Assembly (NCBI RefSeq): GCF_020141465.1
Contig: NZ_JAHSPD010000001.1
Span: 2,834,374 to 2,898,373 of the forward strand
Direction of reading: 5' to 3'
Source of the DNA: Roseovarius carneus
GTDB lineage: Bacteria > Pseudomonadota > Alphaproteobacteria > Rhodobacterales > Rhodobacteraceae
Length of the DNA stretch: 64,000 bases
Numbering within the stretch: position 1 is the first letter of the stretch; each line of letters opens with the position of its first letter. Shown piece after piece: positions 17,105 to 26,438 of this stretch. The position numbers and the translations under genes were made by a program. The notes beneath the pieces were generated by a model, which did no database searches, was not told the origin of the DNA, and saw only the letters and a list, made by a program, of their open reading frames with translations.

Positions 17105-19575
17105 TTATCGCCGCCCCCGTCCCCTTCCACTGATCCCCCTTCGGCAACACGTTGGGCCACTTCGCCCGGTCGACGCTCGCGCGCCTCGGTTGGCGTGTCC
17201 GTTTTCGGCTCCGGCGCGTTCGGGGCGATGGGTGTGCCGCCCATGAGCGCCTCGGGATTGCGGATCCAGATGTCGCGCTGCCCAAACGGAATCTCGATGC
17301 CTTCTTCAACGAAGCGTTTGGCGATCTCGTGGTTCATGTCGGAATGCACACTCATGATCCAATTCACGTCACGCAGGATCGCGCGGATCTCAAAATCAAG
17401 GCTATCGGCCCCGAAGCCTTTCATCAGGATCGTGGGCTCAGGGTTCATCAGCACCATTGGGTGCGCGCGCGCAATCTCGCGCAAGATGCCCTCCACCCGG
17501 CGCGTATCGGTGCCATACGCCACGCCCACGGGCACGATGACCCGGCCCACCGTGTTGCCGCGGGTGTAATTGGTGACCGTACCGCTCACCAGATCGGCGT
17601 TGGGGATGATCAGATCCGATCGGTCGAACGTTTGGATACGGGTGGAGCGGACAGAGATCTGCTGCACCGTGCCGTGCTGGCCGTTGACTTCGATCCAGTC
17701 ACCTTGGCTGATGGGCCGCTCGATCAGAAGGATGATGCCGGACACAAAGTTGCTGACGATATTCTGAAGGCCGAAACCAATCCCGACAGAGAGCGCACCC
17801 GCAACGATGGCGATGGAACTGAGATCCAAGCCCGCCGAAGTGATCGCGATGAGCGCCGAGAGGAATATACCGATATAGCCCACGCCGGACACGATCGCGT
17901 TGCGCCCGCCCGCGTCCATCTTGGTCTTGGGCAGGACGGTGTTCTTGAGCGTGCCCTGTAACAGCCGGGTCAGCACATAGCCCATGGCGAACACCACCGC
18001 GAGCATCAGGAAGATCGTGGGCGAAATCGTGATATTGCCCAGCGTGATCCCCTTGGTAAACCGTACCCAAAGCTCTGACAGATCCGCCACCCGCGCGCCC
18101 CACACAAGCGCGAAGGCAGGGAGTGACAAGACAACCATACCAAAGCCCAGAAGGACCGGCATCAGGTCCTCGCGCACCTCCTCGCGGCCGCCATTGGCCA
18201 GAACGTAGACCTCGTTGATGACCCGCTGAAAGATCAACAGCGCGGCCAGAAGCAGCAGCGACAGGACCGAAGGCAAAAGCAGCGACTCGGCAGCCGTGAA
18301 ATAGCCGACCCCGCCAAGGAACGGCGCGACCAACGCCAGCAGGAAGAGGGCCTTGGCCAAGAGCCGCGTGAGGCGGTTGCGGTATGTGTCGAACGCCTCA
18401 TCCTCAGAGGCCGCGCGCGCGTGTTTGGTCAAAAGACGCGACAGCCGGATCAGAATCAGCCCAGCCAACACCATGACCGGGAAGAGGACAACAACATCGG
18501 CCTCATTGGACCACGCCATCTCCTGGCTGGTTTCGCGCACGAAATAGAAGATCGAGATCACAAGCCCTAATGCGCCGCCATAAAGCCGCCCAGAGCGCCT
18601 GTCCTCAGGGCCTAGAACCAGTGGTGGGTGGGCTATCTCTCCGCGTGGAAAACAGCGCAGCGCAAGCCAGCGCGCGACGAGGAAAATCAGCACCGCAGGT
18701 GTCAGCGCCGTCAGGATCAGATCGCCCCGGATACCCACAAGACCTGTATTGTAGACTGCACCATTGATCAGCAGATATCCGATGAAGGGCACCACGATTT
18801 CGCCCATGGACATGATCCAGCCCAGCACCCATTGCACCGATGCCGTGCTTTTGGGCATGACGAGCCGCAAAGCCAGCGTGGCCCAGAAACGCCCGCGCAA
18901 AAGCAAGACAAACCCAATCAGGGTGAGGACGATACTGAGCGGCAGTGCGCCATAGAATTCGGCGCGCCGTACTTCACCGCGCAGGGATTTACTTACTTCG
19001 GCACGTATATCCGCGATGGTTTCGCGGAACGCACTCACAGCATCGGGCCAGTTCTGCGGGTTTACAGGTGAAGGACCCAGTTCCATCAGCTTTTCGGTCT
19101 GGCGCTCGCGGATGATCCGGTCGATGGATTTGATCAGCCCGTCCGCGCGGCTATAGGCAACCTGCGCGCGCTGGATCGGCTCGCGCAAATTTATCAGCTC
19201 GGAGTTAAGCGCGACACGCTGCGCCGCGATCTGTGACCCTTCTGCGGCGGCTTCGGCGGGGGCCGGACCCAGCGCGCGAAGCTGTGCTTCGGCGGTGGCA
19301 ATTGCATTTGCGTTGACATTTTGCGCGGCGTTGAAGCGATCGCGCCACTCAAACAGAAGGGTCCGCAGATCCTCCAGCGCGCCGGTAGAAGCGCGTGCAG
19401 CCTCCACCGCCTCGGAGGCGCGGCTCGCAATCAGGGCCCATCGGTCGTAATCGGGGGCCTCGTCGGTTTGCTGCGCGTGAACAGACCCTGCATTAAACCC
19501 CGGCGCAAACCCGCTTCCCATAGGCAACGATAGCAGCGCAAGGGCGAGCATCAAAGTCTTGAAAACCCTTATCAT
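17101..19575 (-). CDS. Mechanosensitive channel of the DUF3772-MscS type
   Basis: An 824-aa inner-membrane protein. A signal peptide (ending VHAQQ) leads a periplasmic, partly coiled DUF3772-like region (about residues 40-180). Around ten membrane segments follow, and then the MscS core: pore helix region LSVGIGFGLQNIVSNFVSG, beta domain with GDWIEVNGQHGTV, and the C-terminal vestibule. Such large MscS homologues respond to membrane tension. The ATG at 19575 overlaps the cysK stop by ATGA; the open frame reaches 19620 but lies inside cysK. Confidence 0.9.
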   Translation of the reverse strand: MIRVFKTLMLALALLSLPMGSGFAPGFNAGSVHAQQTDEAPDYDRWALIASRASEAVEAARASTGALEDLRTLLFEWRDRFNAAQNVNANAIATAEAQLRALGPAPAEAAAEGSQIAAQRVALNSELINLREPIQRAQVAYSRADGLIKSIDRIIRERQTEKLMELGPSPVNPQNWPDAVSAFRETIADIRAEVSKSLRGEVRRAEFYGALPLSIVLTLIGFVLLLRGRFWATLALRLVMPKSTASVQWVLGWIMSMGEIVVPFIGYLLINGAVYNTGLVGIRGDLILTALTPAVLIFLVARWLALRCFPRGEIAHPPLVLGPEDRRSGRLYGGALGLVISIFYFVRETSQEMAWSNEADVVVLFPVMVLAGLILIRLSRLLTKHARAASEDEAFDTYRNRLTRLLAKALFLLALVAPFLGGVGYFTAAESLLLPSVLSLLLLAALLIFQRVINEVYVLANGGREEVREDLMPVLLGFGMVVLSLPAFALVWGARVADLSELWVRFTKGITLGNITISPTIFLMLAVVFAMGYVLTRLLQGTLKNTVLPKTKMDAGGRNAIVSGVGYIGIFLSALIAITSAGLDLSSIAIVAGALSVGIGFGLQNIVSNFVSGIILLIERPISQGDWIEVNGQHGTVQQISVRSTRIQTFDRSDLIIPNADLVSGTVTNYTRGNTVGRVIVPVGVAYGTDTRRVEGILREIARAHPMVLMNPEPTILMKGFGADSLDFEIRAILRDVNWIMSVHSDMNHEIAKRFVEEGIEIPFGQRDIWIRNPEALMGGTPIAPNAPEPKTDTPTEARERRPGEVAQRVAEGGSVEGDGGGDK

Positions 19576-20603
19576 TCTTCGAAAACTCCCGGAATGGATC
19601 GTGGGGCCGCGCCCATCCAATCCGGCACAGGCAGGCCTTTTTCACGCAAAAACTCAGGGTTAAACAGTTTGGACTGATATCTGGTTCCATAATCACAAAG
19701 AATGGTCACGATCGTATGCCCCGGCCCCATCTCGCGCGCCATGCGAATAGCCCCCGCGATGTTCACCCCCGAAGATGCGCCCATGCACAGCCCCTCATCG
19801 CGCAGAAGGTCGAAAACGATTGGCAGCGCTTCCTCATCGGGAATCTGGCAGGCAAAATCGGGTTTTAGCCCTTCAAGGTTGCGGGTGATGCGCACCTGCC
19901 CGATGCCTTCGGCGATGGAGCCGCCCTCGGATGCCAGTTCCCCGGTTGTGTAATAGGAATAGAGCTTCGCGCCCATCGGGTCCGCGAGACCGATCTTCAC
20001 GCCCTTGGATTGCAGCGCCATGCCAACGCCCGTCAGCGTGCCGCCCGACCCACACGCACAGATGAAGCCATCGACCCTGCCCCCGGTCTGTTCCCATATC
20101 TCGGGGCCTGTGCCCTCCACATGGGCCTGCCGGTTGGCCGTGTTGTCGAACTGATTGGCCCAGATGGCGCCGTTGGGCTCGGTCTGCGCAAGCTGGGCGG
20201 CCAGACGTTCGGAATAGCGCACGAAATTGTTGGGGTTGGAATAGGGTGCTGCGGGAACCTGCACGAGGTCCGCCCCGGCGAGCCGCAGCATGTCTTTTTT
20301 CTCTTCGCTTTGCGTCTCGGGGATGACGATCACGGTCTTGAACCCCATCGACGCCCCAACAAGTGCGAGGCCAATGCCCGTGTTTCCCGCCGTACCTTCG
20401 ACAATCGTACCGCCGGGCTTCAGCGCGCCGCGCGACACTGCATCGCGGATGATGTAGAGCGCCGCGCGGTCCTTGACCGACTGGCCGGGGTTCATGAACT
20501 CGGCCTTGCCAAGGATTGTGCAGCCGGTCTCTTCGCTCGCACGGCGCAGCTTGATAAGGGGTGTGTTCCCGACCGCCTCGGCCAGATCCTGAGCTATTCG
20601 CAT
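19572..20603 (-). CDS. cysK: Cysteine synthase (O-acetylserine sulfhydrylase)
   Basis: A 343-aa PLP enzyme that makes cysteine from O-acetylserine and sulfide. The PLP lysine is Lys44 in NPGQSVKDRAA. The phosphate loop EGTAGNTGIGLA and the glycine loop CGSGGTLTGVG are present. The ATG at 20603 has a GGAGGA ribosome-binding site 8 bp upstream, preferred over the open frame to 20702. It follows trgA-trgB, an arrangement known from the Rhodobacter sphaeroides tellurite-resistance locus (trgAB-cysK), and overlaps the channel gene downstream. Confidence 0.94.
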   Translation of the reverse strand: MRIAQDLAEAVGNTPLIKLRRASEETGCTILGKAEFMNPGQSVKDRAALYIIRDAVSRGALKPGGTIVEGTAGNTGIGLALVGASMGFKTVIVIPETQSEEKKDMLRLAGADLVQVPAAPYSNPNNFVRYSERLAAQLAQTEPNGAIWANQFDNTANRQAHVEGTGPEIWEQTGGRVDGFICACGSGGTLTGVGMALQSKGVKIGLADPMGAKLYSYYTTGELASEGGSIAEGIGQVRITRNLEGLKPDFACQIPDEEALPIVFDLLRDEGLCMGASSGVNIAGAIRMAREMGPGHTIVTILCDYGTRYQSKLFNPEFLREKGLPVPDWMGAAPRSIPGVFEE

Positions 20604-20659
20604 GTCGGTGGTCCTCCGCGCCTGATTTAGACTTGGTGTAGGCCCCAAAGGGGCGAAAC

Positions 20660-21775
20660 TCAAGCGACTGCGCGCAGGCGGGCGCGTTCGCGCGCGAGCC
20701 ACATCAGCGCGAGGATCAACGGGCCGTTATCAGCCTCGCCTGTCTCGATCAGAGCGTGCGCACGCTCAAACGGCATAAGATGCAGCCGGATGTCCTCAGC
20801 CTCGGTCTCCAGCCCGCCCAAGCGCGGCAGATCGTCGGGGATATCGGCAAGACCGAGATAGGTGTGGAAATACTCGGTCACTGCGCCGGGCGAGGGGTAG
20901 TAGGATGCAATCTGCTCCAGCCCCGTGAGGGTCAGCCCGGCTTCCTCGGCACATTCGCGGTAGGCGGCCGCCTCAGGCGTCTCACCGGGGTCAACACGGC
21001 CTGCAACAGGCTCCAGCATCCAAGGGTGCGGATCGCCTCGCCCAAAAGGCCCCATGCGGAACTGCTCGATCAACAGCACCCGGTCACGCACCGGATCATA
21101 GGGCAGCACGATGGCCGCATCGGTGGAGACAAATACCTCACGTCGCAGAGGCTCCGTCAGCGTGCCGTCGAATTTGGGGTGACGCAGGGTGAGCGCCTTG
21201 GTCACGAAAAACCCGGCATGGGGGCTTTCCTCCGCGATCACCTCGACGGCGCTGGCGGGGGTGCTGCTGCGGATCGCGTGTGAGACGCCACCCGCCAAAA
21301 GCTGGGCCGCGGCACGGGCGCGGATCATCGGCATCTTCACGGCCAACTCCGCCCCGCTGAAACGGCCAAAATATCCCATCGCCTCGCGCGCGGCATGACG
21401 GCTGAGCGGGCCATATGTGGCCTGCCAATCGCCCAGCACAAAGGGCGCGCCCGCAGTCCAGAGTCCGGGCCGGGGAAAATATACCTCGGCTGGCCGCATA
21501 CCGCCCGCCAAGACCTCAACCGCGCGCAGGTCATAGCCAAACCCACCCTCAAAGAAATCAAGCCGCGTAATATCCGTGGCGGTCAGCCCGCTGAGCAAAA
21601 GCCCCTCGGCAGAGACGCCCGGCGCGCCTTCGATATAGGGGAAAACCTGCCCCTCGGCCCAGCTGACCCGGTGATCCGGCAAGGTGCCTGCGCAAACCTG
21701 CGCGCCGGCATGGCCCAACACGATCTCCAGAAGCGCCCGGTCGCGCAGCGAGCCATAGACAAAGAGCGCGGACAA
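20660..21775 (-). CDS. trgB: TrgB-like GGCT-NUDIX fusion protein
   Basis: 371 aa with two domains. The N-terminal part (about 1-130) starts SALFVYGSLRD and looks like a gamma-glutamylcyclotransferase/AIG2-like fold. The C-terminal part (about 175-371) is a NUDIX hydrolase with the box GRVDPGETPEAAAYRECAEEAGL, split here as family motif GX5EX7REUXEEXGU, resembling ADP-ribose pyrophosphatases. It starts six bases after trgA. TrgB is linked to tellurite resistance in R. sphaeroides; the catalytic role here is inferred from the motifs. Confidence 0.85.
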   Translation of the reverse strand: MSALFVYGSLRDRALLEIVLGHAGAQVCAGTLPDHRVSWAEGQVFPYIEGAPGVSAEGLLLSGLTATDITRLDFFEGGFGYDLRAVEVLAGGMRPAEVYFPRPGLWTAGAPFVLGDWQATYGPLSRHAAREAMGYFGRFSGAELAVKMPMIRARAAAQLLAGGVSHAIRSSTPASAVEVIAEESPHAGFFVTKALTLRHPKFDGTLTEPLRREVFVSTDAAIVLPYDPVRDRVLLIEQFRMGPFGRGDPHPWMLEPVAGRVDPGETPEAAAYRECAEEAGLTLTGLEQIASYYPSPGAVTEYFHTYLGLADIPDDLPRLGGLETEAEDIRLHLMPFERAHALIETGEADNGPLILALMWLARERARLRAVA

Positions 21776-21781
21776 AGCTCG

Positions 21782-22240
21782 TCAGCTCCAGCGACGCGCA
21801 GCGATTTCGGTGATAAGCCCGCAGGCTATCGCGCCAACCGTGAGCGTCGCAATCAGCATCGGATCGACCAGATATTCGGCATATTCGGCGGCATTCCTAA
21901 ACATCCCCAGAATCGCCTCCATCGGCCCATCATAGCGATTTTCCAGAGATTGCTTGAGCATGAGATTAAAGCTCTGGGCAAAGAAGCCCCAGAAAACCAG
22001 TGCGAAGAGCCCCGTCAGCCCGTTGCTGATCGCCTCGCCCCAACCGCGCCCCGCGCGACTGCCCATGACAAACCAGCCGCACAGGATGCCCAGCACCAGA
22101 TTAACATAGTTGAACCAGCCAAAGGCGGTGTGATCGGGCATCAAAGGCCGCACCATGTCCGAGCCAAGCCAGCCCAGCGCGCCAAGCGACACCGCCCCCA
22201 CAAGGCGTGCTGCGGTGGGCATGTAGCGCGTCTTGATCAT
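21782..22240 (-). CDS. trgA: TrgA-like membrane protein (tellurite-resistance cluster)
   Basis: A 152-aa inner-membrane protein with about four hydrophobic segments, including LVGAVSLGALGWLG, FNYVNLVLGILCGWFVMG, GLTGLFALVFWGFF and a C-terminal MLIATLTVGAIACGLI. Size, topology and position before trgB and cysK match TrgA of Rhodobacter. Its biochemical function is unknown. It follows cfa by 30 bp on the same strand and is probably co-transcribed. Confidence 0.8.
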   Translation of the reverse strand: MIKTRYMPTAARLVGAVSLGALGWLGSDMVRPLMPDHTAFGWFNYVNLVLGILCGWFVMGSRAGRGWGEAISNGLTGLFALVFWGFFAQSFNLMLKQSLENRYDGPMEAILGMFRNAAEYAEYLVDPMLIATLTVGAIACGLITEIAARRWS

Positions 22241-22270
22241 GGGCCCTCGTCTTTTTTGCGGCCAGCCGGG

Positions 22271-23485
22271 CTATTTGACCGGGCGGGCAATGGTGATTTG
22301 TATCACGTCGCAGTTTCCTCCCTCAAACGCGCCCGCGCAAGAGGTGAGGTAGAAATTCCACATCCGACGAAACCGGTCGTCAAACCCGAGGGCTGCCACC
22401 TCATCCCATTTGTCGTTGAACGTATCGTGCCAGCGGCGCAGCGTTTGGCTATAGCTTTTGCCAAACTCCAGAGACCGCTCGATGGTGAGCCCGGCCTTCT
22501 CCACCTCGCCATGAAGCGCGGAGGGGCTGGGCAGCATCCCACCGGGAAAAATGTATTTCTGAATGAAATCAATTCCCTTGCGGTAGGCCTCAAAGCGATG
22601 ATCCTCAACGGTGATGATTTGAAGCGTGGCCTGCGCGCCGGGGCGGAGCCGTTCGCGGACCGTCTCGAAATAGACAGGCCAATATTGCTCGCCCACGGCC
22701 TCGAACATCTCAATGGAGGCGATGCCGTCATATGTGCCGCGCTCATCGCGGTAATCTTGCAACTTAAGCTCGACCATATCAGACAGGCCCGCGCGCTCCA
22801 TCCGGGCCTGCGCATAGGCCAATTGCTCGCGGCTGATCGTGAGGCCGGTGACTTTCAGCCCCCGCTCCTTGGCCGCATATTCCGCGAAACCGCCCCACCC
22901 GCAACCGATCTCCAGCACGTGATCGCCGGGTTTCACGCCCATCTGATCCACCATGGAGGCATATTTGGCGGTCTGCGCCTTCTCCAGATCCTCTTGGCCT
23001 GAGGTGAAAAGCGCGGAGGAATAGGTCATCGTCTCGTCAAGCCAGAGCCCATAGAACTGATTGCCCAGATCATAGTGATAGCTGATATTCTTCAGGGCTT
23101 GCGTGCGCGAGTTGCGGCGCAGCCAGTGGCGCAGCCGCTCATAGGCGCGCAAAAGGCCCATGGCGGGAAACCCGTCATAGACTTCCCAATTATCCGCGTG
23201 GGCGAAATCCATCAGCGCCATCAGGTCCGGCGTGCTCCACCAGCCATCAAGATAGGCCTCGGAAAATCCCATATCGCCTTCGCGTACCAGCCGCGCAAAA
23301 CAGTCGTCATTATGCACCTCGACCACGCCCACCGGCCCTGCCCCCGGACCCTCGGCGCGGAAGATGCGCCCGTCGGGCATGACGAAATCCACCTTCCCGT
23401 TGCGCACAGAGGTTTTGAGCTTTGAGAACACCGAAGAAAAGTATCGCGGCAGGCCGGGCTGGCCATGCGTGTCAGTGAGGATCAT
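22271..23485 (-). CDS. cfa: Cyclopropane-fatty-acyl-phospholipid synthase family protein
   Basis: A 404-aa SAM-dependent enzyme that methylenates unsaturated acyl chains in membrane lipids. The SAM site is VLEIGCGWGGFAEYAA, preceded by the family segment ISYHYDLGNQFYGLWLDE and followed by SIEMFEAVGEQYWPVYF. The substrate-binding C-terminal part YIFPGGMLPS is also present. I chose the ATG at 23485; the frame stays open to 23590, but that part overlaps the photolyase gene. Confidence 0.9.
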   Translation of the reverse strand: MILTDTHGQPGLPRYFSSVFSKLKTSVRNGKVDFVMPDGRIFRAEGPGAGPVGVVEVHNDDCFARLVREGDMGFSEAYLDGWWSTPDLMALMDFAHADNWEVYDGFPAMGLLRAYERLRHWLRRNSRTQALKNISYHYDLGNQFYGLWLDETMTYSSALFTSGQEDLEKAQTAKYASMVDQMGVKPGDHVLEIGCGWGGFAEYAAKERGLKVTGLTISREQLAYAQARMERAGLSDMVELKLQDYRDERGTYDGIASIEMFEAVGEQYWPVYFETVRERLRPGAQATLQIITVEDHRFEAYRKGIDFIQKYIFPGGMLPSPSALHGEVEKAGLTIERSLEFGKSYSQTLRRWHDTFNDKWDEVAALGFDDRFRRMWNFYLTSCAGAFEGGNCDVIQITIARPVK

Positions 23486-23570
23486 GAAAGGGTATTTCCT
23501 GTCTTTTTCGCCAAGGTATTGGCCCGGCCCAGAGGCGGCAAGAGGATAATGTGCACCACACCGCGCCTCT

Positions 23571-24992
23571 TCAAAAGCTGCGGCTTTCATAAGCGGCCAG
23601 AGCGCGGTTTCGCCCCTCCGACAGGCTCACGCGCGGGTCGGGATAGGGCGCATCGGGCGCAAGGCCCCAACTGCGCGGGATGGCGTCGAAATAGCTCAGC
23701 GCCGTCTCCGAGGGCTGGTGCGCCGTCTCCGCGATCCAGCGGGCGGGGTAGTGGCCTTTGGGATCGAACTTCTCCAGCTGCGTCTCGGGGTTGAAGATGC
23801 GGAAATAAGGTGCCGCGTCCGGGCCCGAGCCTGCGGCCCATTGCCAACCCATCGCGTTGCTCGCGGGGTCCCAATCGGTGAGGCACTCATCGAACCACTC
23901 CATCCCGATGCGCCAATGGGTCATCAGATGCTTGGTCAGGTATGAGGCCACGATCATCCGGCCCCGGTTGTGCATCCGACCTGTCACATACATCTCGCGC
24001 ATGGCCGCATCCACGAAGGGCACGCCCGTGCGCCCCTGTTTCCAGCGCAGCACGGCCTCAGAGCCTGCATCCTCAGACCAAGGGAAGGCGTCCCAATCCT
24101 CGCGCCAGTTGCGGTGGGTGATCTGCGGTGTGTGGTAGATGAGATGATAGGCAAACTCGCGCCACACAACCTCCTTAACCCAATGCTCGGCACCATTCGC
24201 ACCCTCTTCACGGGCGCGCATCCCCGCATGCCAGCATTGCGCGGGGCTGATCTCGCCCACGGCAAGGTTTTCCGACAGGTTGGAGGTGCCATCGCGACCC
24301 GGCAGATTGCGGTCATCCTTGTAGGGATCAATCGGCCCGTCCAGAAACCACGCCAATCGGTCCTGTGCAGCGGCCTCGCCCACACATTGATAGGGGCGGC
24401 AGATCGCGGCCCCCCGATTCATCGCCGCATCCATGCGCCAATCGCTGAGAGTGTCCGAGGCGGGCCACGCGTCTGGTGCGGGGATCTTGGCGGGCGCTTT
24501 GAGGGGCTGCGGCACATCGCGGTCTTTCACGGCGCGCCACATGGGTGAATAGACCCGGTAAAAGCCGCCGGTCTTGGTCTCCACCGTCCATGGCTCAAAG
24601 AGCAGATGCCCCCGATGGCTTTCCGCCGCGATGCCGTCCTCTTTCAGCCCGGCCTTCACGGCCTTGTCGCGGGCAATGGCGCAGGGATCATAGAGCCGCG
24701 ACCAATGCACCGCCCGCGCGCCTGTCTCTTTGATCAGCGCGCGCAGCACCTCCAGCGGATCGCCCTGCCGCAGGATCAGGCGACTGCCCATCACCTCAAG
24801 GGTTTCGCTGAACTTCTCCACCGCGAGGCCAAGCCGCCATTTGGGAGCCGCGCCCAGCCGCTCCACCTCCGTGTCATGGATAAAGACGGGGATCACCGGC
24901 CCACCCGCCTCGATGGCGGTGGCTAAAGCAGGGTGATCGGTCAGCCGGAAATCACGGCGCAACCAAAGGATTGTCGGGGAAATATCAGTCAT
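23571..24992 (-). CDS. phrB: Deoxyribodipyrimidine photolyase
   Basis: A 473-aa flavoprotein that repairs UV-induced cyclobutane pyrimidine dimers using light. The N-terminal alpha/beta domain starts TILWLRRDFRLTDHPAL. The C-terminal FAD domain has WREFAYHLIYHTPQ, GRTGVPFVDAAMREM, TGRMHNRGRMIVASYLTK and the ASNAMGWQWAAGSG segment with conserved Trp residues for electron transfer. It is upstream of cfa and downstream of an aminotransferase gene on the same strand. Confidence 0.93.
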   Translation of the reverse strand: MTDISPTILWLRRDFRLTDHPALATAIEAGGPVIPVFIHDTEVERLGAAPKWRLGLAVEKFSETLEVMGSRLILRQGDPLEVLRALIKETGARAVHWSRLYDPCAIARDKAVKAGLKEDGIAAESHRGHLLFEPWTVETKTGGFYRVYSPMWRAVKDRDVPQPLKAPAKIPAPDAWPASDTLSDWRMDAAMNRGAAICRPYQCVGEAAAQDRLAWFLDGPIDPYKDDRNLPGRDGTSNLSENLAVGEISPAQCWHAGMRAREEGANGAEHWVKEVVWREFAYHLIYHTPQITHRNWREDWDAFPWSEDAGSEAVLRWKQGRTGVPFVDAAMREMYVTGRMHNRGRMIVASYLTKHLMTHWRIGMEWFDECLTDWDPASNAMGWQWAAGSGPDAAPYFRIFNPETQLEKFDPKGHYPARWIAETAHQPSETALSYFDAIPRSWGLAPDAPYPDPRVSLSEGRNRALAAYESRSF

Positions 24993-25042
24993 ATCGGGCC
25001 TTTTATCTTCTTTGGCCCTGACATAGCGCGCTTAGAGCTGCG

Positions 25043-26263
25043 TCAAAGACATATATCCAGCGCCGCGCGCAGGCGGTCCACCTCATCGCGGCTGGTATAA
25101 TGCACAAAGCTGAGCCGAAGCACGCCCTTATTAGTATCCACCCCCAGTGCACCCAAGGCCCGGACCGCGTAGAAATCACCGCCCCCCGCCATGATGCCAT
25201 GCCCTGCCAGTTCGCGGGCGACATCCTCGCCCGGGCGCGCCAGAGCCACGGCCACGGTAGGCGCGCGGTTTGCAGCCTCCGCTGGGCCGATCAGGCGGAC
25301 GGAATTGCGCGCGCCCAGATCATCGAGAAGCGGCTGCAAGAGCGCCTCCTCATGGGCGCGCATCAGGTCATGCACGCCGCTCGCCCGCGCGGCCGGATCG
25401 CCCGTGATCCCATGATGCGCGGCGAGCGCGTCCATGTAATCGGCCATACCCGCACAGGCCGCGACCTGCGCGTGATCAGGGCCTGCGGGGGTAAAGCGTT
25501 TGTCGAGATGGCCCGCGTTGAAATAATGCCCCTGATTGGGCAGCTGCATCCCCAGGGCGCGCCGGATCACCATGATCCCCTGATGCGGGCCATATGTCTT
25601 GTAGGCCGAAAAGAGGTAAATATCCGCGCCCAGCAGGTCCACATTCACAAAACCATGCGGCGCATAGCTCACCCCATCAACGCAGACGAAGGCACCAGCG
25701 GCATGGGCAAGTGCTGTGATCTCGGCCACCGGATTGACCGCCCCCACCACGTTCGAGCAATGCGGGAAACACACAAGGCGCACACGCTCATCCAGCAGGT
25801 CCACGAGGTGTTCTGGATTCAAAAGGCCGGTCTCGGGGTCGATCTTCCACTCGCGCACCTCAAAGCCCTCATCGGCGAGGCGGCGCCATGGGCCGGTATT
25901 GGCCTCATGATCTTGATTGGTGACGACGATGGCATCACCAGGTGACATAAACTGCGCAAAGGCGCGGGCGAGGATATAGGTGTTCTGCGTGGTCGAGGGG
26001 CCAAAGCTCAGCTCATCTGTCTGCACGCCCATCATGGCGGCAAGGCGGGTCTGGGCCTCGTCCATCTCCTCGCCGCCCAAGCGGCTGGCGGCATAGGGCG
26101 CATAGGGCTGCACCTTGCGCTGGCGATGGAAGCGCTCCAGCCGCTCGATCACCGGGCGGCACATGTAGCTGCCACCAGCATTTTCAAAGAAGGCCTGACC
26201 TTGGAGGGTGGGCTCTTCAAAGGCGGGAAACTGGGCGCGGACGAAGTCTATATCTAAGGTCAT
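25043..26263 (-). CDS. Class V aminotransferase (cysteine-desulfurase-like, SufS/CsdA clade)
   Basis: A 406-aa PLP enzyme. PLP-site features are the Asp in CVDGVSYAPHG and Lys222 in FSAYKTYGPHQG; the fold begins FFENAGGSYMC. It resembles cysteine desulfurase-like proteins, but I do not see the mobile catalytic Cys loop expected of a true desulfurase, so the substrate is open. The ATG at 26263 is preferred; the longer frame to 26419 lacks homology. No suf or isc genes are nearby. Confidence 0.8.
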   Translation of the reverse strand: MTLDIDFVRAQFPAFEEPTLQGQAFFENAGGSYMCRPVIERLERFHRQRKVQPYAPYAASRLGGEEMDEAQTRLAAMMGVQTDELSFGPSTTQNTYILARAFAQFMSPGDAIVVTNQDHEANTGPWRRLADEGFEVREWKIDPETGLLNPEHLVDLLDERVRLVCFPHCSNVVGAVNPVAEITALAHAAGAFVCVDGVSYAPHGFVNVDLLGADIYLFSAYKTYGPHQGIMVIRRALGMQLPNQGHYFNAGHLDKRFTPAGPDHAQVAACAGMADYMDALAAHHGITGDPAARASGVHDLMRAHEEALLQPLLDDLGARNSVRLIGPAEAANRAPTVAVALARPGEDVARELAGHGIMAGGGDFYAVRALGALGVDTNKGVLRLSFVHYTSRDEVDRLRAALDICL

Positions 26264-26438
26264 GGCGCGCAGAAAAGCCGCCTTTCTCGCCATGGTCAAG
26301 CGCGGGTTTGAAACATAGGCCGGGAAGTCCCCGAAAAACCCGAAGCAACCAGCGCTCCGGGCGCTACAAAAATGCGCCCATGCCCGACACCCCGCCACAG
26401 GACAAAATCCACGCCGCATTCAAGCAACGTCCGCCCCA

